A stretch of DNA of 27,400 nt. Source: SFLA01 sp964485815. Its GTDB lineage: Bacteria > Bacillota > Clostridia > Oscillospirales > CAG-382. The DNA lies in the NCBI GenBank assembly GCA_964485815.1, contig CAZAJX010000025.1, positions 1-27,400 of the forward strand, written 5' to 3'. The translations under genes were made by a program, and so were the position numbers. Below are positions 20,646 through 27,400 of the stretch, in pieces; within the stretch, counting starts at the first letter, position 1, and each line of letters begins with the position of its first letter. Below the pieces are notes generated by a model that saw only the letters and a list, made by a program, of their open reading frames with translations, ran no database searches and was not told where the DNA came from.

Positions 20646-21002
20646 ATGCAAACCAAGCAGATATTAAAAAACGAGCAAGGGGAGGAACTGGTATTTATTA
20701 ACCTTTCCTACCCCGATTTCGGGCACAGAAAATTAAAAAAGACAGCAAACGCTTTTTATGAAAATCTGGCAAAGAAATTTCATACCTTTGCGTCCCGTCG
20801 GCTTCTTCCGCGGGCGTTGGAGGCAAAAAAAGACGAAAATTTCAAGCCGTTTTCCGCCGTAATGGTATACAACACCGAGGAAAACGATGAAAAAATACGG
20901 GTAACGATACAGGTTTTCGTATTTGACGGGACAACCCGTATCGACGGAAACGTAACCCACCAGAGCTGGGATAAAAAAACGGGACTGCTTATGGCAAAAT
21001 AA
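20646..21002 (+). CDS. Hypothetical protein in the GerA-family operon
   Basis: A 118-residue soluble protein without signal peptide or membrane helix, with alternating strands and one basic helix (HRKLKKTANAFYENLAKKFHTFASRRLLPRALEAKK). The INLSYPDF opening followed by a helix and beta strands faintly recalls the DUF4163/DUF3298 fold of clostridial envelope proteins, but I cannot support a name. GGAGGG (20632-20637) lies 8 bases before the ATG, and it starts 4 bases after the previous stop, so it belongs to the same transcript. It is the last gene before the next promoter. Confidence 0.6.
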   Translation: MQTKQILKNEQGEELVFINLSYPDFGHRKLKKTANAFYENLAKKFHTFASRRLLPRALEAKKDENFKPFSAVMVYNTEENDEKIRVTIQVFVFDGTTRIDGNVTHQSWDKKTGLLMAK

Positions 21003-21014
21003 TGAAAAATATTC

Positions 21015-21043
21015 TTTACAACCCTTTTCGGGTGTGATATAAT
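21015..21043 (+). promoter_or_regulatory. Promoter of the Gfo/Idh/MocA gene
   Basis: TTTACA (21015-21020), 17 bases, TATAAT (21038-21043) with an extended TGA before the -10. Confidence 0.85.
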
Positions 21044-21075
21044 CAAGCCAGTAATAAAAGGAGTTGTGATAAAAT

Positions 21076-22146
21076 ATGAAACAGTTAAACGTAGTCATAC
21101 TCGGTCAGGGCAGAAGCGGCAGAGATATTCACGGTCTGCATCTTAAAAAGGATACCGAGCGTTTTAAGGTTATCGGCGTTGTAGAGCCCATGGACGTACG
21201 CCGTGAACGTGCGGCAGAGGAATACGGTTGCGAAACCTTTGCTTCCCACACCCAGCTTTACGGCAGAACCGATATTGACCTTGTTATAAACTCCACGCCC
21301 AGCCATCTTCACTATGCGGTTACGAAGGACCTGCTGGAGCACGGCTTTAACGTGCTGTGTGAAAAGCCCTGCGTTCCCACGGTAAAGGAATTTGACGAGT
21401 TGTGCGAAATCGCAAAGAAAAACGGCAGAATCTTCCTCGTTTTCCAGCAATCCAGATTTGCTCATTATTTTGAAAAGGTAAAGGAAGTTATCGCTTCCGG
21501 CGTGTTGGGCAGATTGGTTCAGGTAGGTATTCAATTTAACGGTTATGCACGCCGTTGGGACTGGCAGTGCTGCCGCGAATTCAACGGCGGTAATCTGGCA
21601 AACACCGGACCTCACCCTCTCGACCAGGCACTTAATATAATGGATATGTACGACGGTATGCCCGAGGTATTCTGCCGTATGGACAGATGCAACACATTCG
21701 GCGACGCAGAGGATTACTGCAAGCTTATCCTCACCGCTCCGAACAAGCCTCTTATCGACCTTGAGATATCTTCCGCAGACGGATATCCTTTGTTTACATA
21801 CAAGATCCACGGTACCCGCGGCGCGCTCAAGGGAACTATGGCGCACATCGATTGGAAATACTTTATTCCCGAAGAAAACGAAGATCAGCATCTTATAAAA
21901 GACCCTCTCACCGCAGACAAGGTTGAATGCTTCCCCGCATACTGCACCGAGAAGCTCAACTGGCACGAGGAAAGCTGGGAAGGCGATCCTCAGGCGCCCT
22001 TTATCGCCGCTGTTCAGACATATTACGATCAGATATACGCCCTGCTTACCGAGGGCAGAGAGCACGATATAAAGCTTTGTCAGGTTCGCCAGCAGCTTGC
22101 CGTTATCGAAGAAGCTCACAGACAGAATCCTCATATCGGAAAATAA
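21076..22146 (+). CDS. Gfo/Idh/MocA family NAD(P)-dependent oxidoreductase
   Basis: An N-terminal Rossmann domain opens VVILGQGRSGRDIHG (G10, G12, G15), and the family's EKP motif is at 96-98 (K97, NVLCEKPC). The C-terminal alpha/beta domain contains GGNLANTGPHPLDQALNIMD, in the place of the catalytic G-x3-D-x3-H-like helix, here with H and D in the PHPLDQ order. The family oxidises or reduces sugars, inositols or their derivatives; the substrate cannot be set from sequence. Length (356) is normal. AAGGAG (21058-21063) precedes the ATG. It is a single-gene unit with its own promoter and terminator. Confidence 0.92.
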   Translation: MKQLNVVILGQGRSGRDIHGLHLKKDTERFKVIGVVEPMDVRRERAAEEYGCETFASHTQLYGRTDIDLVINSTPSHLHYAVTKDLLEHGFNVLCEKPCVPTVKEFDELCEIAKKNGRIFLVFQQSRFAHYFEKVKEVIASGVLGRLVQVGIQFNGYARRWDWQCCREFNGGNLANTGPHPLDQALNIMDMYDGMPEVFCRMDRCNTFGDAEDYCKLILTAPNKPLIDLEISSADGYPLFTYKIHGTRGALKGTMAHIDWKYFIPEENEDQHLIKDPLTADKVECFPAYCTEKLNWHEESWEGDPQAPFIAAVQTYYDQIYALLTEGREHDIKLCQVRQQLAVIEEAHRQNPHIGK

Positions 22147-22156
22147 ATGCACACAA

Positions 22157-22184
22157 AAAATCCCGCGAAAAATCGCGGGATTTT
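22157..22184. terminator. Bidirectional terminator between convergent genes
   Basis: A perfect 12-bp stem (22157-22168 with 22173-22184, AAAATCCCGCGA) with a tetraloop AAAA and A/T ends in both directions, serving the Gfo/Idh/MocA gene and the DUF4349 gene. Confidence 0.87.
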
Positions 22185-22188
22185 GTTA

Positions 22189-23106
22189 TTAACGGTTATT
22201 TTGTTCCTGCCAGCGGGCAAGTCTTTTTCTGTTTCTTCTCTTAACGAGGAAGATTATGAGGAACACCGTAAGTCCCATAAGTGCAAACACAACCAGCACG
22301 GGCATTGCACCTACAAGGAACACCGCCAGATCCTGACAGAATTCCCAGAATCCCGCCCAAGTCTTTAAGAAGGTGGCAGAGATACGCTCCCAGAATGTGG
22401 GCTCTTCTACCTTGACTTCGGTATATTCGATAACTTCGGTTATAGTCAATTCTACTGTGGAATAACTTACTTTACTGTCGATAACGTTAAGTCTTGAACG
22501 GTAGGATTCTATTTCTCCGATAACCTCATACAGATCGTCCTGAAGAGTACGGATATCGCTGAGCGTTTCCGCCTGCTCAAGCATTTTTTCAAGAGCAACC
22601 TTCTTTGCCTCAAGGGTCTTCATACGGGCTTCGATATCGTAATATTCCAGAGTTACGTCGGTCGTAGTTTCCGAGGACGAGGTTATGTTGAGCATATCCT
22701 CGGTCTTTTCAAGGAAATTATCAAGCTTTTCCGCAGGTATACGGATAGTGTAAACTGCGTTGCGGGAGCTTCTCTTGGTGGAGCTTATGCTTTCCCCGCC
22801 GGTTACGCTGGATTTTTCAACGTATCCGCCGTTTTCCGAAATTCTGTTTTTAAGTGTTTCCAAAGCGGTGTCGAAATCCTTGGTTTCACCGCGAAGAACT
22901 ACGTTGCGTATGATCTTTCCGCCGGGGTTAAGTTCGGTTACGCCGCTTTCCGTGCCGATATTCGTATCGGCTCCGTTATTTTCCACGTAGCCTTCGTCTT
23001 TTGCAGTGCCGTCGTAAGCCTCGTTACTTGCACCGCAGGCGGAAAGCAATATAAGCGCAAACAAGGATGCGAATATAACCAAAAAACGCATAGAACTTTT
23101 CTTCAA
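22189..23106 (-). CDS. DUF4349 lipoprotein with C-terminal membrane helix
   Basis: The signal peptide ends with the lipobox LLSAC (Cys near 24). A DUF4349 domain follows (about 68-230): IIRNVVLRGETKDFDTALETLKNRISENGGYVEKSS, then YTIRIPAEKLDNFLE, a long coiled-coil (EARMKTLEAKKVALEKMLEQAETLSDIRTLQDDLYEVIGEIESYRSRL) and VSYSTVELTI. A C-terminal membrane helix (about 263-288) and a basic tail end the protein. Thus it is a surface protein with two membrane attachments; the function is unknown. TTG at 23106 is the likely start, because AGAGGTG lies 8 bases upstream; the ATG 15 bases later has no binding site. Confidence 0.85.
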   Translation of the reverse strand: MKKSSMRFLVIFASLFALILLSACGASNEAYDGTAKDEGYVENNGADTNIGTESGVTELNPGGKIIRNVVLRGETKDFDTALETLKNRISENGGYVEKSSVTGGESISSTKRSSRNAVYTIRIPAEKLDNFLEKTEDMLNITSSSETTTDVTLEYYDIEARMKTLEAKKVALEKMLEQAETLSDIRTLQDDLYEVIGEIESYRSRLNVIDSKVSYSTVELTITEVIEYTEVKVEEPTFWERISATFLKTWAGFWEFCQDLAVFLVGAMPVLVVFALMGLTVFLIIFLVKRRNRKRLARWQEQNNR

Positions 23107-23164
23107 TATAAAAACACCTCTTTTCTTAAATTACAAGCAGAAAATCAATACTTTCCGTAAATAT

Positions 23165-23193
23165 ATTTTACCACACCAAAGCGGTATTGTCAA
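23165..23193 (-). promoter_or_regulatory. Promoter of the DUF4349 gene
   Basis: On the minus strand TTGACA (23188-23193), 17 bases, TAAAAT (23165-23170), about 58 bases before the start codon. Confidence 0.8.
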
Positions 23194-23196
23194 CTT

Positions 23197-23233
23197 TGAA
23201 AAATTCTCTCCGAAATTTCTTTCGGAGAGAATT
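23197..23233 (-). terminator. Terminator after the PepSY-like lipoprotein gene
   Basis: A perfect 14-bp stem (23202-23215 with 23220-23233, AATTCTCTCCGAAA) with a TTTC loop and a T run on the minus strand. It lies 34 bases after the stop at 23268. Confidence 0.8.
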
Positions 23234-23267
23234 ACGCCTTTAGTAAAACTTGGTCTTTTGATTCGGA

Positions 23268-24239
23268 CTATTCGGGAAGCTCCTCCGTCCCTCTGCCGGT
23301 TCCGGACGTGAAGTGTTCTTCGGGATAATCTTCTTTTGGAAGCTCGAGTAGGAAGTAATAACCGTAGAAGCTGCCGTCTTCTTCATAAACTCTTTCTTCC
23401 TCGGTCAACTGATTGTAGACCAACAGAAGTATGCTTTCCTCTACATCGTATGCTTCAATATAATTGAACTTTTCGTAAATGCCTTCTATCTCTATCTGCC
23501 CGTCGGCAATCAATTCACCAAAAAACAGTCTGTTTTCCTCAAACCATTCATCTGTATATTTTGTTATCCAATCGTTAAAGCTGGGTTCGCCGTATGAACC
23601 GTCTACGTGTCCGAACCACGGTTCCATAGGTTTATATACTTCTTGGAATATAAATATTCCCATGCCGCTGGGCTTGATTCTCATTTTAAAAGCATATATG
23701 TTACCCGTAGTACCCACAAATGCCGGCTTGCGGTATTTTTCGTTCCATCCCCGTTCATAACCCAAGCTCCAACCGGTTTCGGCATTGATCGTTACTTTAT
23801 ACTCGTAGTGAGCATCTTCAAACGATATCTCGTATTGCCATTCACCGTTATCGTATTCCAATTCAATTTTTATATTTGAAATTTCATCGGAATCTACGTT
23901 TGCTTTAACAACCGCCTTTTCCAAAGCGGTGTCTTCTGATATAAGCTTTTCGGAAACGTCACCGGAAGATTCGGAAATGTCATCAAATGTTTCATCGCCG
24001 GATACTTCGTCATAAGACACTTCATTTTCGGATATATCGCTGATATCATCCGGTGTCTGGGATACGTTTTTATCGGGAACAGAAACATTTTCATTGATAT
24101 CGGAAGAAGGTTCGCTCGGTCCAACAGAATTCTCATGCGATACTTGAGATTCATCAACAGGAGCAGTACTACACGATATCAAAAAGCACATAGATACGGT
24201 TAATACCAACGATATGAAAAAAACGAATATTATTTTCAT
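23268..24239 (-). CDS. Lipoprotein with acidic Ser-rich linker and PepSY-like domain
   Basis: A signal peptide with lipobox LISC (Cys near 23) leads into a low-complexity acidic linker (about 30-100), rich in S, D, E and V, with degenerate repeats of the type VSxDE and DISE. A PepSY-like module (about 103-168) follows: ALEKAVVKANVDSDEISNIKIELEYDNGEWQYEISF, then EYKVTINAETGWSL. The C-terminal 150 residues are unrecognised, rich in aromatic and acidic residues. It is anchored outside the membrane. PepSY domains often bind or inhibit peptidases, and this gene directly follows (12 bases) a secreted cysteine peptidase gene, so an inhibitor or chaperone role is an inference worth testing. GGAGGG precedes the ATG. 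Confidence 0.7.
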   Translation of the reverse strand: MKIIFVFFISLVLTVSMCFLISCSTAPVDESQVSHENSVGPSEPSSDINENVSVPDKNVSQTPDDISDISENEVSYDEVSGDETFDDISESSGDVSEKLISEDTALEKAVVKANVDSDEISNIKIELEYDNGEWQYEISFEDAHYEYKVTINAETGWSLGYERGWNEKYRKPAFVGTTGNIYAFKMRIKPSGMGIFIFQEVYKPMEPWFGHVDGSYGEPSFNDWITKYTDEWFEENRLFFGELIADGQIEIEGIYEKFNYIEAYDVEESILLLVYNQLTEEERVYEEDGSFYGYYFLLELPKEDYPEEHFTSGTGRGTEELPE

Positions 24240-24251
24240 TTTAATCCCTCC

Positions 24252-25142
24252 TTACTCAACTCTGAATACACAACCGGTATGTCTTACATTGTATGAATAT
24301 ATTGCAGATAGCGGTACTATGTATCTTTTGCAATATTCGTCGTGCGGATCATTGACAATAAGCATATATTGATTACTTTGAGAATCATAATATGCGCCGA
24401 TCACAACCACATAATGACCGTAATCAAGATTAGAAATATATGGAAAATATGTTGTTTCATATATTTTCACTTGAACTAACAAAGGATGCCCATTTTGAAT
24501 ATTGGCAAGTACCATTTCGGTATAAGTCGAAAGATTAAAGCTCGAAATATACGGTGTTGTATAGCGCGCGTCTGTACCATTCTGTTCCAAGAAATAATTT
24601 AATGTTCCGGCTACGGCATAAGCGAAGTTCCACTGCCCGGAATACATTGCCACCGCTCGCGCCTTAAACACGTCCTCGGTAACATTACTGCATCCGTAAA
24701 ATTGAGAAACCATAGCACCGCTTGCTGCACTACATGTGCTCTCTGTCTGTTGCCTCAGCAACGGCACAGGCATCTCGATTAACCTGAGCTCCCATGTACT
24801 TCCCGTAGTTTTTTGCATTGAATAAACCGAGTCGGATGAATTATAAGTGGAAAGCAAATAAGTCGGATTTGAACCATTTGCAATTCTATACCCATTATCG
24901 ACGGACGTTATACGCCAGTTTTGCGCCACGGTGTTTGATTCTTCTTTTGAATGTAACCGCAGCGTATGTCCGCTTTCACGAGCCTGTTCAAAAGACAAAA
25001 GCTCGGGAACGTCCGCTTTTTTTAATTCTGCTTTTTGTTCTGAAACTATATCCTGTTGTGTTTGGGCAAAGGCAACAAAAGGCAAAGCGTTAAACAGCAC
25101 CAGAATACAGACCAAAAATGCGAAAAACTTAATTTTTCTCAT
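24252..25142 (-). CDS. Secreted C39-like (papain-fold) cysteine peptidase
   Basis: A Sec signal peptide (cleavage after AFA, about residue 26) and a propeptide-like charged region come first. Residues about 75-121 (NWRITSVDNGYRIANGSNPTYLLSTYNSS ... WELR) resemble one lobe of a ricin-type beta-trefoil. The peptidase_C39_2-like domain begins VPLLRQQTESTCSAASGAMV, with the nucleophile C137 and an adjacent Q132 suited to the oxyanion hole. The His is H243 in DYGHYVVVIGAYYD, and the third residue is D265 in VNDPH. No ABC transporter is fused or nearby, so it is not a bacteriocin exporter peptidase. AAGGAG precedes the ATG. It is co-transcribed with the PepSY-like lipoprotein. A transglutaminase-like activity cannot be excluded. 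Confidence 0.8.
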   Translation of the reverse strand: MRKIKFFAFLVCILVLFNALPFVAFAQTQQDIVSEQKAELKKADVPELLSFEQARESGHTLRLHSKEESNTVAQNWRITSVDNGYRIANGSNPTYLLSTYNSSDSVYSMQKTTGSTWELRLIEMPVPLLRQQTESTCSAASGAMVSQFYGCSNVTEDVFKARAVAMYSGQWNFAYAVAGTLNYFLEQNGTDARYTTPYISSFNLSTYTEMVLANIQNGHPLLVQVKIYETTYFPYISNLDYGHYVVVIGAYYDSQSNQYMLIVNDPHDEYCKRYIVPLSAIYSYNVRHTGCVFRVE

Positions 25143-25223
25143 ATTTATGCTCCTTTATTTAATGTTGTTTTAAGTTTTGGTTTTTGTTGTTTTCGCGTCC
25201 TCACAAAAAACATTTGCAAGGAC

Positions 25224-25289
25224 TTAATTGTTTCCTTTTTTTCTTGCGCATACCCGCCGAGGGCGGTTTTTGTGATTAAATATACGCAT
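25224..25289 (-). CDS. Possible 21-residue basic leader peptide upstream of the C39-like gene
   Basis: An ATG at 25289 is preceded by AAGGAGG (25298-25304) at the ideal 8-base spacing. The frame runs 21 codons to the TAA at 25224. The peptide is strongly basic (4 Arg, 4 Lys, 1 His), with one Cys and two Asn at the end. It lies 81 bases upstream of the C39-like gene. The binding site is among the best in the window, which argues against chance, but coding is unproven. It could be a regulatory leader, a small secreted or antimicrobial peptide, or simply a false ORF. Confidence 0.35.
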   Translation of the reverse strand: MRIFNHKNRPRRVCARKKGNN

Positions 25290-25368
25290 AAAATCGTCCT
25301 CCTTTTAAAAATGTTTTCGGGTTGTTTTTTACCCTCTCACTATATTAGTGTTTTAAAAAAGCAAAATG

Positions 25369-25396
25369 TCTATAAGAATTTATAAAAAAATGTAAA
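25369..25396 (-). promoter_or_regulatory. Possible promoter of the leader ORF/C39-like/PepSY operon
   Basis: On the minus strand TTTACA (25391-25396), 16 bases, TATAGA (25369-25374). The 432-base gap 25143-25574 holds this site, the short ORF, and the SulP promoter; the rest is A/T-rich with no further recognisable feature. Confidence 0.45.
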
Positions 25397-25497
25397 ATTC
25401 TTCCTCTGATTAAATATTATCATACAGATACACGCCGTGTCAACCAAAATGTGTAAAATAACGTGATAAACCCGTGAAGATTTGTAAATATTGTTTA

Positions 25498-25525
25498 TTG
25501 CAAAAAGCAAATAAAGTAGTATAAT
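25498..25525 (+). promoter_or_regulatory. Promoter of the SulP gene
   Basis: TTGCAA (25498-25503), 16 bases, TATAAT (25520-25525), about 50 bases before the ATG at 25575. Confidence 0.65.
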
Positions 25526-25574
25526 TGTCCCTTGGTGAAAAACGATATTTTTTAAAAAGGAAGTACGGAAGAAT

Positions 25575-27209
25575 ATGAAAATATTTGAACCGAAGATCAT
25601 CTCCTCTGTTAAAACATACAGCAAAAAACAAATTGTAAGCGATATCGTTGCGGGAATTATCGTAGCGATAATCGCTCTGCCCCTTTCCATTGCCCTTGCA
25701 ATAGCCAGCGGTGTTTCTCCCGAAAAGGGACTTTACACGGCGATTATTGCAGGGTTTGTTATCGCCCTCTTCGGCGGAAGCAAGGTAAATATTTCCGGTC
25801 CCACGGCGGCGTTTGCCACTATAGTTGCGGGAATAGTTGCAACCTACGGCACCAGCGGACTTGTTATCGCTACCATAATGGCGGGAATACTGCTCATACT
25901 TATGGGCATTTTCAAGTTCGGAAGCCTTATAAAATATATTCCCCATACCATAACCACGGGTTTTACCTTCGGTATCGCGGTGACTATCGTTATCGGTCAG
26001 ATAAAGGATTTCCTCGGTCTTACCTACCCCGAAGGAACCCACGCCGTTGAAACTATCGAAAAGCTTGAGGCGGTGGGAAGATCCATAACCACCCTCAACT
26101 GGCAAGCCCTTGTTGTGGGCGCGGTATCGCTGGCGATACTGATTATTTGGCCCTATATAAGCAAGAAGATACCCGGCTCGCTTATTGCCGTTGTTATCGG
26201 CACGGCGATGGTAAAACTGCTTAATATGGACGTTAACACCATAGGCGATCTTTACACCATCTCCGGTTCTCTCCCCTCTTTCGCATTCCCCGAATTAAAC
26301 TTTGACCTTGTGAAAGAGCTTATCCCCTCTGCATTTACCATTGCAATTCTTGCAGGTATAGAATCTCTGCTTTCCTGCGTGGTGTCCGACGGTATGATAA
26401 ACGACCGCCACAATTCCAACACCGAATTGATCGCCCAAGGTCTGGGCAATATATGTTCGGGACTTTTCGGCGGTATCCCTGCTACGGGTGCTATCGCCCG
26501 TACCGCCGCCAACGTTAAAAACGGGGGAAGAACTCCCGTTGCGGGAATAGTACACGCGGTAGTATTACTGCTCATTCTCGTAGTGCTTATGCCCTTTGCG
26601 GCGTGGATACCTATGCCCGTTATCGCCGCCATACTGTTTATGGTTGCGTACAATATGTGCGAATGGCGTCAGTTCGTGCGGATATGCAAAACCGCGCCCA
26701 AGAGCGATATTCTGGTGCTGGTTGCCACCTTCCTGCTCACCGTTATATTCGACCTTGTAGTAGCTATCGAGGTAGGTATGCTGCTTACCGCAATACTGTT
26801 TTTGCGCCGTATGGCGGAAAACACCAAGGTGCGCCAGTGGACGAAGGCGGACGAAATGCTGGAATCCGACGGAGGCAGACTTAAAAATATTCCCGAGCAT
26901 ACCGATGTTTTCGAGATAAACGGACCTATGTTCTTCGCCGCATCGAACAAGATAACCGTGCCTCTGCGTGACGGAGTTAAGGTAATAATCATACGTATGC
27001 GGGGTGTGCCCGCGCTGGACGAAACCGCAATGCGCTCTCTCCGCGGCGTGTACGAGATATGCAAGGAGAGAAACGTGTGCATGCTTATCTCCCACGCAAA
27101 CGAACAGCCCCTTTCCGTAATGAAAAAGGACGGATTTGTTGATTCTCTGGGCGAAGAAAACTTCCTGCCCAATATCGACACCGCCCTGGAACGTGCAAGA
27201 AACCTTTGA
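25575..27209 (+). CDS. SulP/SLC26 family inorganic anion transporter with STAS domain
   Basis: The membrane part (about 20-420) contains the SulP signature IVAGIIVAIIALPLSIALAIASGVSPEKGLYTAIIAGFVIALFGGSKVNISGPTAAFATIVAG, with ALPLSIA and NISGPTAAF. Many helices follow, including GIESLLSCVVSDGM and the GLGNICSGLFGGIPATGAIARTAANVKNGGRTPVAGI region typical of the core domain. A cytosolic STAS domain (about 440-544) has VKVIIIRMRGVPALDETAMRSL, matching the regulatory loop but with DET in place of a phosphorylatable DSS. SulP proteins carry sulfate, bicarbonate or other anions; the substrate is not readable here. Length (544) is normal. The binding site upstream of the ATG is weak. The gene is monocistronic, with the tRNA promoter starting 8 bases after its stop. 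Confidence 0.93.
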   Translation: MKIFEPKIISSVKTYSKKQIVSDIVAGIIVAIIALPLSIALAIASGVSPEKGLYTAIIAGFVIALFGGSKVNISGPTAAFATIVAGIVATYGTSGLVIATIMAGILLILMGIFKFGSLIKYIPHTITTGFTFGIAVTIVIGQIKDFLGLTYPEGTHAVETIEKLEAVGRSITTLNWQALVVGAVSLAILIIWPYISKKIPGSLIAVVIGTAMVKLLNMDVNTIGDLYTISGSLPSFAFPELNFDLVKELIPSAFTIAILAGIESLLSCVVSDGMINDRHNSNTELIAQGLGNICSGLFGGIPATGAIARTAANVKNGGRTPVAGIVHAVVLLLILVVLMPFAAWIPMPVIAAILFMVAYNMCEWRQFVRICKTAPKSDILVLVATFLLTVIFDLVVAIEVGMLLTAILFLRRMAENTKVRQWTKADEMLESDGGRLKNIPEHTDVFEINGPMFFAASNKITVPLRDGVKVIIIRMRGVPALDETAMRSLRGVYEICKERNVCMLISHANEQPLSVMKKDGFVDSLGEENFLPNIDTALERARNL

Positions 27210-27216
27210 TTTAAAG

Positions 27217-27245
27217 TTGACAAATACAGCCCGATATGTTAGAAT
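27217..27245 (+). promoter_or_regulatory. Promoter of tRNA-Leu
   Basis: TTGACA (27217-27222), 17 bases, TAGAAT (27240-27245). An inverted repeat GCCCGATA/TATCGGGC (27229-27236 with 27246-27253) brackets the -10 box. Confidence 0.8.
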
Positions 27246-27259
27246 TATCGGGCACATAT

Positions 27260-27342
27260 GCGGATGTGTCGGAACTGGCAGACGAGCTGGTCTTAGAAAC
27301 CAGTGCAATTGCGTGCAGGTTCAAGTCCTGTCATCCGCACCA
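27260..27342 (+). tRNA. tRNA-Leu (anticodon UAG)
   Basis: The acceptor stem GCGGATG/CATCCGC is perfect, followed by A and an encoded CCA. The anticodon arm CTGGT-CTTAGAA-ACCAG gives anticodon TAG, reading CUN/CUA leucine codons. The long variable arm (around TGCAATTGCG) is that of a class II tRNA, and the T loop TTCAAGT is normal. It is 83 bases long. tRNA 3' ends are common integration sites, but no element is visible after it in the window. Confidence 0.96.
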
Positions 27343-27350
27343 AAGCATTC

Positions 27351-27400
27351 AAACCCGAACCTTTTACCGATTGGTGAAACGTTCGGGTTTGTTGTTTTCT
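27351..27400 (+). terminator. Terminator after tRNA-Leu
   Basis: AAACCCGAAC (27351-27360) pairs with GTTCGGGTTT (27381-27390), with an inner TTTTACC/GGTGAAA helix, followed by GTTGTTTTCT. Confidence 0.8.

Noticed and set aside
21085..22152. A 355-codon minus-strand frame opposite the Gfo/Idh/MocA gene
   Set aside because: The plus strand has promoter, ribosome binding site, Rossmann motif and EKP motif; the antisense frame has none.
24252..25142. A bacteriocin exporter with C39 leader peptidase
   Set aside because: The protein has a Sec signal peptide and no ABC transporter domain or neighbour, so it acts as a secreted enzyme.

Overview
The window looks like the chromosome of an endospore-forming, anaerobic-type Clostridia (Firmicutes). 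Supporting signs are strong AGGAGG ribosome binding sites, near-consensus sigma-A promoters, a GerA-family germination protein, NrdR, a FeoA/FeoB ferrous iron system with its small Cys-rich membrane partner, and the OAH-type methionine route. I cannot name a genus. Most of it is ordinary housekeeping and envelope sequence. Accessory signs are concentrated at 1-740 and 9.6-13.4 kb.

Layout: (a) 3-738 is the 3' end of a large serine recombinase with its terminator, the tail of a mobile element that begins outside the window. (b) 881-3202 is an M28-type metallopeptidase fused to a multi-pass membrane domain, with its own promoter. (c) 7772-3244 (minus) is a tight four-gene run: metY, metA, an rfbB-like dehydratase and a two-domain flavodoxin-like oxidoreductase. 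(d) 9502-7875 (minus) is TIGR04076 protein, low-molecular-weight phosphatase and DUF2971 protein. (e) 9595-13371 is a rearranged region. A partial copy of the feoB 3' end plus its Cys-rich gene is fused head-on to the 3' end of a broken DUF1538 gene, followed by an intact P-II-like gene. A 2-kb XRE regulator/AMP-ligase pair then sits between two copies of the same 50-bp terminator. (f) 15735-12951 (minus) is the intact feoA-feoB-Cys-rich operon, with two matching TTAGC-N4-GCTAA dyads. (g) 16336-15887 (minus) is nrdR. (h) 18647-16560 (minus) is a DUF4358 lipoprotein and a LytM/M23-like protein with degenerate metal ligands, with two 37-bp hairpin repeats after it. (i) 18765-21002 (plus) is a GerA-family protein followed by two small unrecognised proteins. 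(j) 21076-22146 is a Gfo/Idh/MocA oxidoreductase. (k) 23106-22189 (minus) is a DUF4349 lipoprotein. (l) 25142-23268 (minus) is a secreted C39-like cysteine peptidase and a PepSY-like lipoprotein, preceded by a possible 21-residue leader ORF. (m) 25575-27209 is a SulP anion transporter with STAS domain, then tRNA-Leu(UAG).

How the genes work together: MetA (with the acetyl-CoA-type Glu111) and MetY make homocysteine from homoserine and sulfide. FeoA/FeoB/Cys-rich protein import Fe(II), probably under metal control through the paired dyads. The region most worth a second look is the mosaic at 9.6-13.4 kb. It holds a self-regulated XRE/adenylate-forming enzyme pair whose perfect-consensus promoter is threaded through two 19-bp palindromes, placed between duplicated terminators, beside a duplicated and truncated iron-uptake gene. 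I see no CRISPR array, no classical insertion sequence and no recognisable riboswitch.
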